DNA from: Mycolicibacterium austroafricanum
GTDB taxonomy: Bacteria; Actinomycetota; Actinomycetes; Mycobacteriales; Mycobacteriaceae
NCBI RefSeq assembly: GCF_000612725.1
Contig: NZ_HG964460.1
Coordinates: 32,719 to 96,718 of the forward strand
Direction of reading: 5' to 3'
DNA: 64,000 nucleotides
Both the position numbers and the translations under genes were made by a program. This document shows, piece by piece, positions 11,347 through 18,964 of this stretch (its first letter is position 1; each line of letters begins with the position of its first letter). The notes under the pieces are model-generated. The model was not told where the DNA came from. It did not search any database and worked only from the letters and a program-made list of their open reading frames with translations.

Positions 11347-11605
11347 ATGTCGCCAGAGGGGGGAGGGGGTCTGACGGTAACCCTCTCTACACGGTCGCCT
11401 GTGGCGTGGCTCACAGCGGTTTATCGGGGCGATGAATGGTGACGGTTTCTTTTACTCGTTCATGTTTTTAGTTAGTGTATCTAGTTATATGTATCTATCA
11501 GGCAATTCTACTTTTACGCATCCGACAATAAGACCGTTTTTGTAGCGAGAAGTGTTTCATTGAGTTTCTTCACGATTGACGACCCCCTCCCCCTTCTGGC
11601 GACAT
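11347..11605. repeat. 25-bp inverted repeat flanking an AT-rich core
   Basis: The arms at 11347-11371 and 11581-11605 match at 24 of 25 positions in inverted orientation. Each reads ATGTCGCCAGA followed by a G-rich run ending GGGGGTC. About 209 bases separate them, most of which are AT-rich, including GTATCTA twice near 11478 and 11492. No ORF is carried between the arms, so this is not an ordinary insertion sequence. Confidence 0.8.
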
Positions 11606-11839
11606 GGATGCCGCACTGCAGGTAGCGCCGTGATTGCACGCCGTGCTGACAGTTTCCACTGGTCAAAAGTGCGTCAATCGAAAATGTTCATGCGTTCTGC
11701 GCCAGCGGTTTGGCGTCCGACAACTGTCTACGAAATCCTGTGAGCCGTGTCACGTGACCAGCGGAGTCTTCGCCGCGACACGGCGATGCATGTGCATCTG
11801 GTGGGTGCATTGCGCCGTGCATCCGATACCGTGTGCGCC

Positions 11840-14008
11840 ATGACCGACGCCGACAGCAACTGGATCGACCCCGCGGACTACGCGGACGAAGTGCTGCCGT
11901 CGTTCTGGTCCCGGCCCCCGCACTGGCAGCAGGAGATCCTGCGACAGCTGCAGGCCAGTCGCCGCCATCAAGAGGAAGAAGCGCAGCGCTGGCGCGAACA
12001 GGAACTGCCGACTCCTCCGGATCCGCCGCGCGCCACCGCGCTGGAAGCGGCAGCATCGATGTTCGGCCAGCCGTGGCACCCCGGCATTCAGCTGCACCGC
12101 CTGCCGGGGCGAGAACAGGCTGAACTGGAAGCCGCTGCACTGCGGGCCGGCGGTGTGCGCCAGATCGACGGCCCTGTCTACAGCCAGCAGGTCCGCATGC
12201 TGACAATCGCCGAAGCCGCAACGGCACTGGGCACCAGCGCCAGCGGTGTACGGCGCTTGATCAGCGGAGGGCGCCTGCCCAAGGTGACGTTCGGACGCAC
12301 GGTACGGGTGCGCTCGGATCTGGTGTGGGCGCTGACGCACCGCCCCGACCTGAGATTCGGCGCCGACGTCTACTTCCGCACCGACACCGCCGCCTACCGG
12401 CCCACCGCCCCGGCCGTCGACAGTGACCTGGGCGTGCCGATGGCAGAGGTCGCCAAGACCATGCGCGTCAGCGAGGGGACCGTGCGCCGCTGGTCGCGCC
12501 AGGACCCGTTCACGCTGCCGATCGTGGGGCGGGGCCCCGACGCGCTGATCAAAGCCTCGCTGTTGGCCACGCACACGGTGCCGTTCACGTCCTCGCAGCT
12601 GCAGCTGATCGACTTCGCCAAGATCGCGCTGGCCAAACGGAAGACACCGGAAGCCAAGCGCGCCTACCTCAACGCGCTGCGTGTGATGGCGCCTGCGATC
12701 ACCCCCGACCAAGTGCGCCGCACCGACGAGGTTTTCGATACCGCGGCCGGCAACGCGCTGTGGCCGATGTCCAAAGTCGCGGAGACACTGCGGCTGTCGC
12801 TGTCGGGGGCGCGGAAGCGTGTGGCCGCCGCCGGGATCCGCACGCAGGTCATCGGCGGCGTGGCCCGAGTGCGCGCCGACGACGTAATGCACCTGATCTA
12901 TCTGCGCCAGGAGCTGTACGCCAAGCAGCAGGGCCGCCCTCCTGTCGACCCTGACGACCCGAACCACATAGACCTGCCCACAGCTGCGGGCAGGCTGGGG
13001 GTCACGGTGCGCACACTGCGGCGCTGGATCGCGGCTAAGCGCATCGAGGCGATCACCCGCGCCGACAAACTGTGGGTGCGTGCCGATGACGTTGTGGCAC
13101 TGCGCCGCACGCTGCGCATCGACAAACACAACGACCGGGTGGCAAAGGCCCATGCTGAGGCCGCACCGAAGCGGGGTGCGGCGCTGACCGCCGAACACAT
13201 GAACAACTACATGGCCTGGCTGGAAGAGACCATGAAGCTCGAGCGCCCCTCGGAGTGGATCCACACCCGCCGCGCCGCCGCTCTGCTTGCCGGCTGCCGC
13301 AAGTCGACCATCGAGACCCTGGTGCGTGAAGGGCTCATCCCGGCGATGCGCGACGGTCACGAACTGCGCATCCGTCACGGCGACCTGTACGCCGCCGGCG
13401 TGTTCTCCGCCAGGGTGGCGCGCCTGTGCCCGAACCTGCGGCCCTCCAGCCGTGAGCACGGTCGCGCGATCACCCGCGACTTCCTGACCCTGGACTTCGC
13501 CGCACGGTTCCTCAACCGCCCGCTCTCACAGGTCAAGCAGCTGATCCGGACGCGCAAGCTGCACAGCGTGCACTTCGACATGGTGCACCGCATCCACGCC
13601 AGCGAACTGCTGGGGCTGGGCCGCCAGAAACTGGAGTCAGCGGCAGGGCACTACCCGCGATTGCGAGTCGACCGCTGGGACGGGGTGCTGACAGTTGCCG
13701 AGGCGGCTGACCGGCTACAGGTCAGCGAGCGCACGGTGCAGCGCTGGTACCGCAGTGGTGCGCTGGCGGGCGGGCCCGCGACCAAGCCGAAGTGGAAGCA
13801 GTTCCCGAACGGTGCCTGGATCGAGATCGGCGTGCCGATCAACCGCGGCGGGCTGCTCCTGTTGGACCGCCACGTGGAGGCGGCGCGGCGGGCTCGACAG
13901 GTCGAAGGCAAGGTTCCGCGTGACCCTGTGCCGGTCACCGCGTCGCAGGTGCGCAGCGGGCATCTTCCGCAGCTGATGCCGTGGCAGCAGTTCGCGGTGA
14001 GTCACTGA
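11840..14008 (+). CDS. DNA-binding protein with seven tandem MerR/excisionase-like HTH modules
   Basis: From ATG 11840 the product has 722 residues. Seven segments share the pattern of an excisionase/MerR-type winged HTH (hydrophobic-x-x-x-E/R-AA-x-x-L, then a recognition helix, then a hairpin). They lie near residues 120 (LTIAEAATALG), 199 (VPMAEVAKTMRVS), 308 (WPMSKVAETLRLS), 376 (IDLPTAAGRLGVT), 473 (IHTRRAAALLAG), 549 (LTLDFAARFLNR) and 616 (LTVAEAADRLQVS). No catalytic domain is seen. Its position beside the repeat-rich region suggests an origin-, centromere- or operator-binding protein. No Shine-Dalgarno precedes the ATG; a GTG at 11747 is the alternative. Confidence 0.8.
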   Translation: MTDADSNWIDPADYADEVLPSFWSRPPHWQQEILRQLQASRRHQEEEAQRWREQELPTPPDPPRATALEAAASMFGQPWHPGIQLHRLPGREQAELEAAALRAGGVRQIDGPVYSQQVRMLTIAEAATALGTSASGVRRLISGGRLPKVTFGRTVRVRSDLVWALTHRPDLRFGADVYFRTDTAAYRPTAPAVDSDLGVPMAEVAKTMRVSEGTVRRWSRQDPFTLPIVGRGPDALIKASLLATHTVPFTSSQLQLIDFAKIALAKRKTPEAKRAYLNALRVMAPAITPDQVRRTDEVFDTAAGNALWPMSKVAETLRLSLSGARKRVAAAGIRTQVIGGVARVRADDVMHLIYLRQELYAKQQGRPPVDPDDPNHIDLPTAAGRLGVTVRTLRRWIAAKRIEAITRADKLWVRADDVVALRRTLRIDKHNDRVAKAHAEAAPKRGAALTAEHMNNYMAWLEETMKLERPSEWIHTRRAAALLAGCRKSTIETLVREGLIPAMRDGHELRIRHGDLYAAGVFSARVARLCPNLRPSSREHGRAITRDFLTLDFAARFLNRPLSQVKQLIRTRKLHSVHFDMVHRIHASELLGLGRQKLESAAGHYPRLRVDRWDGVLTVAEAADRLQVSERTVQRWYRSGALAGGPATKPKWKQFPNGAWIEIGVPINRGGLLLLDRHVEAARRARQVEGKVPRDPVPVTASQVRSGHLPQLMPWQQFAVSH

Positions 14009-14022
14009 TCGCGGTCCCGGCA

Positions 14023-14283
14023 ATGCAGGAGTCGCAGACACGGCGCGCAGCTCGGCTGTCGGCACGCGCGCAGGTGGCGTTCACCCGCGACCTCGCCGCG
14101 GCACGCGCCGCCGCCGGACTCAGTCAGGCGCAGCTGGCGGCGCTGATGGGCGTGGACGCGACGACCGTGGCCGGCATGGAGCGCCTGGACAGTGACCCGC
14201 GGCTCTCGCAGCTGCGCCAGTACCTCACCGCGTGCGGCGCGTCGCTGGTGCTGTCGGTGGTGGCTCCCGCGTCTTCGGAATAA
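14023..14283 (+). CDS. XRE-family HTH protein
   Basis: This 86-residue protein contains a Cro/C1-type HTH: FTRDLAAARAAAGLSQAQLA, then ALMGVDATTVAGMERLDSDPRLSQL. The final segment YLTACGASLVLSVV is typical of small antitoxin-like or regulatory XRE proteins. A GTG at 13981 would extend it into the end of the poly-HTH gene; ATG 14023 follows that gene directly. It may regulate the maintenance module. Confidence 0.75.
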   Translation: MQESQTRRAARLSARAQVAFTRDLAAARAAAGLSQAQLAALMGVDATTVAGMERLDSDPRLSQLRQYLTACGASLVLSVVAPASSE

Positions 14284-14375
14284 GCGGCCGCACGACTGGG
14301 CGGCACACCCATGCCGCGAAGTGGCGTCGCGCCGCGGCGCAGCGGTGTTGGGTGCGCGAGCTTAGTTTGCCGCCC

Positions 14376-14720
14376 ATGCAGGTCGTAGTGAAGCCGACAG
14401 CGCGGCAGCACAGTGTCACGGACGCCGAGATCAGGTCGGTCATCGAGCACTTCATCACCCGGTACCCGATCAATGCCGCCTTCGACCCCACTGCGAACGC
14501 ATACATGTATGTGGGACGGATCGGGGGCGAACCATGGATTGAGGTTGCGACCGAAGAGACCGCGCGGGTGGAAGTCTTTCATGCGATGTTGTTGACCAAA
14601 GCTGTGGCCGAAGACCTGTTTCGGATCAGCCGCGGATCGCTAGACTTGCGGGGAATGCTCTCGGGGCAGCGTCCGTACGTTGGCCCGCAGACCGAGCCCA
14701 TCGACTGGCCACTCGGGTAG
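14376..14720 (+). CDS. putative toxin of a toxin-antitoxin pair
   Basis: This 114-residue protein starts MQVVVKPTARQHSVTDAEIR. It looks like a compact alpha/beta toxin fold (order similar to BrnT-like and related plasmid toxins), but I cannot fix the family. It lies 13 nt before a small gene whose C-terminus resembles a ribbon-helix-helix antitoxin, in the toxin-first order seen in several actinobacterial pairs. Confidence 0.5.
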   Translation: MQVVVKPTARQHSVTDAEIRSVIEHFITRYPINAAFDPTANAYMYVGRIGGEPWIEVATEETARVEVFHAMLLTKAVAEDLFRISRGSLDLRGMLSGQRPYVGPQTEPIDWPLG

Positions 14721-14733
14721 AAGGGATTCAGCG

Positions 14734-14988
14734 GTGACAACGAGTTCTGATCATCCGGTGCGCGACGACGCGTACTACGCACAATTCAGCCGCGCAGTAG
14801 AGAACCACGAATACACAGTCGGGGAACTGGAGTGGGGACCCGCCGCGGGAGAAGTGGGCGTGCCATCCGGCTGCCCAGTCTGGGTTCCAGGAGAAGTAGC
14901 GGCGCGGCTACGACTTCGCGCAGAGCGTGAAGGTGTGAGCCTGGAGCAAGCTCTGCAGGATGCTTTGGACCGCTACCTGGCTAACTGA
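14734..14988 (+). CDS. putative antitoxin
   Basis: This 84-residue protein starts at GTG 14734 with AAGGGA 7 nt upstream. Its C-terminal half (WVPGEVAARLRLRAEREGVS, then LEQALQDALDRYLAN) has the strand and two helices expected of a ribbon-helix-helix DNA-binding antitoxin. The N-terminal half (DDAYYAQFSRAVENHEYTV) resembles toxin-contacting segments of actinobacterial antitoxins. Confidence 0.55.
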   Translation: MTTSSDHPVRDDAYYAQFSRAVENHEYTVGELEWGPAAGEVGVPSGCPVWVPGEVAARLRLRAEREGVSLEQALQDALDRYLAN

Positions 14989-15243
14989 CAACTCGCTGCG
15001 CAAAGCACCGGTGCCTGTAGCGCCCGCAACCTGTTCGCCCGGCAGCTAAGTCGCGAGTTGGGCGCGTTCCCCGCGCGGGCTCCGGATCCTCATCGCACGC
15101 CTGCTGCAATGCGCGGCGCCGGCACCTTCACCGCCGCCCCGTCGCGTCGATGGGTCGCGCCACTTCGGCCACGGGGGGACTACTCTGCTGCCGGGGAGGG
15201 CCGGTGCACCAGCGGTCTCTTGGTCCCGGGATCTCGCCTGTAT

Positions 15244-15471
15244 TCAGCGGCGCAGGCGGGACCCGGCCAGTTCGTGGTCGACGGCCTCCTGCAGCTCCTC
15301 GCGGCTGTAGTTGCCGTGGCCGGCGTGAACTCTCACCCGGTATCCCCGCGCAGCGTAGGACCGTGCCGGCTCGTTGTGGTCGACGTAGTCGTAGGGCTGA
15401 CCGTCGGCGGTGTAGACGGTGGCCACCAGGTAATCGGGGTGAATATCGTTGGGATAGCGGGGAAGTGGCAT
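15244..15471 (-). CDS. small hypothetical protein
   Basis: This 75-residue hydrophilic protein (MPLPRYPNDIHPDYLVATVY) is the last gene of a five-gene minus-strand unit. Its ATG overlaps the stop of the preceding gene (TGATG). No family is recognised. Confidence 0.6.
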   Translation of the reverse strand: MPLPRYPNDIHPDYLVATVYTADGQPYDYVDHNEPARSYAARGYRVRVHAGHGNYSREELQEAVDHELAGSRLRR

Positions 15472-15668
15472 CAGGCCTTGCGCTCCGCTTCGTCAGCGGC
15501 ACGGCGCAGCCCCTCCGCGGCGACGGTGTGCTTGCCCTCGCGTTCCAGGTTGCCGGCGATGACCCGCGCCTGGTCCGGTGTCAGCCGCGCGTCGAGGGTG
15601 ACGTCCAACTCTGCCTGGGCGTCGCGGACGAAGACGTATCCGGGGTAGGTGTCGGTGTCGGCGATCAC
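15471..15668 (-). CDS. small hypothetical protein
   Basis: This 65-residue protein (VIADTDTYPGYVFVRDAQAE) starts at GTG overlapping the previous stop as GTGA. The C-terminal half is a charged helix. No family is recognised. Confidence 0.6.
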   Translation of the reverse strand: MIADTDTYPGYVFVRDAQAELDVTLDARLTPDQARVIAGNLEREGKHTVAAEGLRRAADEAERKA

Positions 15669-15865
15669 GGAATCTCCCGGTATCCGAAGCGGTAACCCTC
15701 CAGCGACAACAGGTTCTGGATGCTGCCGCTGCCCTCGTCGGCGTAGTTGCCGCCGGGGTCGCAGGTGGCGCGGATATGTCCGATCATTGCGTCGTAGTCG
15801 TCGTGCGTGGTGACGTCCAGCCCGTCGACGTTCGGGTCGTCGGTGGTCAGCTCGATGCGGGCCAT
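15665..15865 (-). CDS. small hypothetical protein
   Basis: This 66-residue protein starts MARIELTTDDPNVDGLDVTT. ATG 15865 overlaps the upstream stop (TGATG), and its own stop overlaps the next start (GTGA). No domain is recognised. Confidence 0.6.
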   Translation of the reverse strand: MARIELTTDDPNVDGLDVTTHDDYDAMIGHIRATCDPGGNYADEGSGSIQNLLSLEGYRFGYREIP

Positions 15866-16011
15866 CAGCTGCGGATGGATTCGTTGACGATGGTTTCGAC
15901 AGCATCGGGGACGCTGGAGTGGGGGATCGCCAGGCGGAGGCGTTCGTACTCCGCATCGGTCAGTGGTGGACCTCCGGCCCACGCGTTCGCCTGCTCGCGT
16001 GTGATGAGCAT
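15865..16011 (-). CDS. small hypothetical protein
   Basis: This 48-residue protein starts MLITREQANAWAGGPPLTDA, preceded by GGAAAGGA. It looks helical. It is second in the five-gene unit. Confidence 0.5.
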   Translation of the reverse strand: MLITREQANAWAGGPPLTDAEYERLRLAIPHSSVPDAVETIVNESIRS

Positions 16012-16058
16012 GGTGGTGTGTCCTTTCCGGGGATGGTTGGTGGCAGGTGCGTGGGGTG

Positions 16059-16289
16059 TCAGATACCCCATTCGAATTCGCGACCGACCAAGCTCGGATC
16101 GGTTGCGCAGGTGATGATCTTGGCGAAGTAGCCGGACTCGCTGTGGGCGCGGCCGTCACCGGTGCGCGGGTAGATGTTGTCGTAGGCCCAGTCATCGAAA
16201 TCTCCGGATGGGGTTGCCACATCGAAGGTCTCGGTGCGCTTGGACTCGCTGCCGTCGTAGACGTCGGTGAATTCCACGGTGATCTGCAC
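16059..16289 (-). CDS. small hypothetical protein, first of five-gene unit
   Basis: The 76-residue product starts at GTG 16289 with AAAGGA 7 nt upstream. It begins MQITVEFTDVYDGSESKRTE and appears beta-rich and acidic. No family is recognised. Confidence 0.6.
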   Translation of the reverse strand: MQITVEFTDVYDGSESKRTETFDVATPSGDFDDWAYDNIYPRTGDGRAHSESGYFAKIITCATDPSLVGREFEWGI

Positions 16290-16647
16290 GGTGTTGGTTC
16301 CTTTCACGGGGAATGCTGTGCGCCCGTCACGGTGTCAGCCGGCCCGGCGTCCGCGGGTGCGCGGCGCGTGCGGGGCAACTTTCCGGACAGTTCACCGGAC
16401 GCTGACGACAGCGCTGCTGCTGTCACGTCCTGCCGGGTTCAAGCGCCGTTGGGCGCGCGCCGGCTGCTCGAAAGCAGAGAGCCCGGGTCGACCGCGAAGA
16501 TCGAATACCGGGCTCTCACGAGGCCTGAACCAGAACGTCACCGGATGCACCTTGTGTGGGCGTGTGTCCTGGCCCATCTCCGCGCCTGGTTGCGCACATT
16601 GCTGCCCACGTCGCTACCGTCCGCGCCGAACAGAGGAGCCCGATCCC
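16290..16647. other. intergenic region between divergent units
   Basis: No supported gene was seen in these 358 bases. They separate the minus-strand small-ORF unit from the plus-strand ATP-grasp unit and contain one TGTCACGTCC decamer at 16421. Both promoters should lie here, but no clear -35/-10 pair was identified. Confidence 0.5.
16421..16430 (+). promoter_or_regulatory. TGTCACGTCC decamer, copy 3
   Basis: Exact copy of the recurring decamer between two divergently transcribed units. Confidence 0.4.
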
Positions 16648-17487
16648 GTGCCCATCCCCGCGCCGGTCATCGCAGAGCTGACAGTGGTGACGCACGCCAA
16701 CTGGCGCGTGCAGCAGCTGTGCGAGCACACCGCAGCCCGCCAGCATTTCGGCATGGACCTCGAGGGTGCCGACGACCCCTGCGCACTCTTCTGGTGCCCG
16801 GGATCCTGGGCCGCCGCGGCGACGACGCGCTACCCGCAGCTGCGGTTGTCCTCGGCTGGGCCGCGCTGGCTCGACACGTTGCCGGTCGCGGTGACCGGGC
16901 GCGAAATAGTCACGCGCACAGCAGGTGCCGTCGCCGAGACGGCAACGGGTGTCGGGTCCTCGGTGTTCGTGAAGTTGCCGGAGTCCAAGCACGATTGTTT
17001 CGCGGCGGCAGTGCGCACCCCGCGGGAGCTGGCCGATGCGTGTGCGCGACTGCCCGTCGACGAGCCCGTCCAGCTGTCCACGCCGGTGCAGTTCGCCTAC
17101 GAGCTGCGGTGCTGGGTCCGTGACGGGCAGGTGGTTGCGTCCAGTCCGTACTTCGTTGACGCCGACCGGCAGGTGTGGCCGCAGCGCCAGATGCGCACTT
17201 GCGATCGCGAAGGCCGCGGCTGGCTGCAGTCGGTGCTCGATACCGGACTCGATGTCCCGCCTGCGGTGGTGCTCGACGTCGGCTGGTGCGCTGCACCGGC
17301 GACGGGGCCGCCCGGGTGGAAGATCGTCGAGGCGAATGCTGCGTGGTCGTCGGACTGGTACCTGGCCGACGACATGGCGGCGGTGTGCGCCACGGTCGCC
17401 GCCTCGCAGCGCGATGTGCCGGACCGGTGGCTCTGGAGGCCCAGCCCGATGTTGTTCACGATGTGCCAGGCGTTGCTGCGCCGTTGA
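16648..17487 (+). CDS. ATP-grasp domain protein
   Basis: The 279-residue product starts at GTG 16648, with GAGGAG upstream. The region VFVKLPESKHDCF resembles the ATP-grasp lysine strand, QFAYELRCWVRDGQVVASSP the central strands, and VEANAAWSS the metal-binding end of uncharacterised ATP-grasp proteins (DUF4343 type). Such enzymes form amide or thioester bonds using ATP. The substrate is unknown. It begins a plus-strand series of small genes. Confidence 0.75.
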   Translation: MPIPAPVIAELTVVTHANWRVQQLCEHTAARQHFGMDLEGADDPCALFWCPGSWAAAATTRYPQLRLSSAGPRWLDTLPVAVTGREIVTRTAGAVAETATGVGSSVFVKLPESKHDCFAAAVRTPRELADACARLPVDEPVQLSTPVQFAYELRCWVRDGQVVASSPYFVDADRQVWPQRQMRTCDREGRGWLQSVLDTGLDVPPAVVLDVGWCAAPATGPPGWKIVEANAAWSSDWYLADDMAAVCATVAASQRDVPDRWLWRPSPMLFTMCQALLRR

Positions 17488-17605
17488 GATCGGCGTGTCG
17501 TGCCGGGCTGGGCAACGTTGTCGGGCCGGTCTGCTCAACTGCGCGTTGAGCCCGCTCTCACCACTGACACCGGTGGGCGAACCTGCGACGAAAAGGACCC
17601 CGCGC

Positions 17606-17803
17606 ATGGCCCGACGCAAAGGGAGCCGAAACCGCTTCAATTCCAACCGCGATGTCGTGGCGATGAAGCAGCGGCGCCAGGACAAGCGCGCGGTAAACCG
17701 CGGCGAGGACCGCGACGACAAGTGGGCCGGGACCGAAGCGCACACCCAGTTTCCATCGGCCGACCCCCCTGCGGACCTCCCGGAGTGCACCCGTGCTTGG
17801 TGA
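17606..17803 (+). CDS. small basic hypothetical protein
   Basis: This 65-residue protein begins MARRKGSRNRFNSNRDVVAM and is strongly basic in its first half. AAAAGGA lies upstream of the ATG. Its end overlaps the following gene. No family is recognised. Confidence 0.5.
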   Translation: MARRKGSRNRFNSNRDVVAMKQRRQDKRAVNRGEDRDDKWAGTEAHTQFPSADPPADLPECTRAW

Positions 17804-18065
17804 CTGGCAGTCCCATCCGCTGCCACCGGGGCAGGTGGCCGACATATCACCGCGACATGCCCCCGAGATCCGGTTCCGCCCACATACGGTGAGCGTCCGC
17901 CGTGACGCTTCCGGCGCCGTGGCGGTGCTGAGGATCAGCGGTAATCGGCTGCCGCCGCGCGGCGGTCTGCCGATGGCCGGCACGCTCGACAGCTGGGAAT
18001 GGGACCGCTCCCGCGACCCCGCCGAAGGCTGGCTCGACGCCGTGATCGCGGGACTGGACCGGTGA
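17793..18065 (+). CDS. small hypothetical protein
   Basis: This 90-residue protein starts at GTG inside the previous gene (MLGDWQSHPLPPGQVADISP). It contains a predicted beta-rich middle (VSVRRDASGAVAVLRI). Its stop overlaps the next GTG (GTGA). Confidence 0.55.
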   Translation: MLGDWQSHPLPPGQVADISPRHAPEIRFRPHTVSVRRDASGAVAVLRISGNRLPPRGGLPMAGTLDSWEWDRSRDPAEGWLDAVIAGLDR

Positions 18066-18388
18066 GCGTACCGATGACCGCCCCGTGCCGGTTCGTCACC
18101 AAGCGGCGGTTCGAATCCAGCGACGCGGCGTTGGCCGGCGCCGAGACCATCCGGGTCGCGGTGTTGGCCCGCGGCGACCGGTACACCCAGCTGCACCCGT
18201 ACCTGTGCCCGGACGCTGCCCACTGGCATCTGTCGCACTACCCGCAGGGCACCGCCGTGTGCCCTTGCTGCGGTGAGGAGGTGTCGGCGTTCGACGTCGG
18301 CACCGGCTGGGTGGTGTCTCCGCACGGCGGGCAGGACACCGCGTGCCTCGGGGCGGGGATGCAGGTCGAACGAATCGTGGCTTCGTGA
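18062..18388 (+). CDS. small protein with CxxC zinc-ribbon-like motif
   Basis: This 108-residue protein starts at GTG 18062 in a GTGA overlap. It carries CPDAAHWHLSH and CPCCGEE, which could bind zinc. Function is unknown. Confidence 0.6.
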   Translation: MSVPMTAPCRFVTKRRFESSDAALAGAETIRVAVLARGDRYTQLHPYLCPDAAHWHLSHYPQGTAVCPCCGEEVSAFDVGTGWVVSPHGGQDTACLGAGMQVERIVAS

Positions 18389-18501
18389 TGTACGCCTGCG
18401 ATGACCTGTACTGCGAGGGGTGCGGCGCGGTGGTCGATCATCAGCATCTCCAGGAGTGCTCGGTGTGGTGCGAGCTACGTGAACGCTATGGCGTCGCATG
18501 A
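18388..18501 (+). CDS. 37-residue Cys-rich mini-protein
   Basis: This very short frame begins MYACDDLYCEGCGAVVDHQH and contains five cysteines and two histidines in CxxC-like spacing. ATG 18388 overlaps the previous stop (TGATG), and its stop overlaps the next ATG (ATGA). It is probably a minimal zinc-binding protein. Confidence 0.5.
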   Translation: MYACDDLYCEGCGAVVDHQHLQECSVWCELRERYGVA

Positions 18502-18911
18502 GCAGTGTCGCAAAGCAGTTCCCGGCGCACACCGATTCGAACGGCAACACCTGGTATCGCCCGGTGCGTGACAAAGGTATGGCCCACGACCAGTGGGGGT
18601 GGACATCGAACCCGGCGATGGCCGATCCGAGCTACGCGCAGGACGTGACACTGTGCGCGATCGGCGAGGCGAGCGCCGGCGACCGAGCCGCGCTCCTGGA
18701 CTTCGCTGCGGCACTGGCTGCAAAGGCGAAAGCTGCTGCAACCGAGACTGAGTCGGGGTGCACAGCTGGGACGGTGGCGGCCACCTGTGCGGATGCCGCC
18801 CCGACGACGCCATTCCCAGCTGCAGCCGGGACTGAGTCGGGAACAACGGTTTCCTTGCTTCCTGTGACGGTCCCCGGATGGCTGCCGGCGTGGCCAGGGC
18901 GCATGCACTAA
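18498..18911 (+). CDS. hypothetical protein
   Basis: This 137-residue protein starts MSSVAKQFPAHTDSNGNTWY. The first half is globular, with a short Ala/Lys helix and a low-complexity end. It contains one reverse-strand copy of the decamer (18641). It closes the small-gene series just before the operator upstream of the helicase gene. No family is recognised. Confidence 0.55.
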   Translation: MSSVAKQFPAHTDSNGNTWYRPVRDKGMAHDQWGWTSNPAMADPSYAQDVTLCAIGEASAGDRAALLDFAAALAAKAKAAATETESGCTAGTVAATCADAAPTTPFPAAAGTESGTTVSLLPVTVPGWLPAWPGRMH

Positions 18912-18926
18912 TCTCTAAAACAGAGA
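18912..18926 (+). promoter_or_regulatory. TCTCT-dyad operator upstream of helicase gene
   Basis: TCTCTAAAACAGAGA has perfect 5-bp inverted arms around AAAAC. It lies about 40 bases before the helicase start. The central TAAAAC could form part of a -10 box, so a bound repressor would block the promoter. Confidence 0.7.
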
Positions 18927-18964
18927 ATTGTTCACGGAATCAAAAGAGGAGCTACGAGAGCGCG

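Larger units (their letters stand above)
10958..11839. other. non-coding region, candidate origin or control region
   Basis: No convincing gene lies in these roughly 880 bases. They hold, in order: repeated GCTGACCTGC and TCCACGGTTT elements, one TGTCACGTCC decamer, a long inverted repeat, and a markedly AT-rich stretch (about 11440-11580) in an otherwise high-GC sequence. The poly-HTH gene starts immediately downstream. A replication origin or a partition/control site is the leading interpretation; no classical DnaA boxes were recognised. Confidence 0.5.

Noticed and set aside
11347..11605. Insertion sequence with inverted ends
   Set aside because: The segment between the arms carries no ORF and is much too short for a transposase; treated as a structural or origin element.
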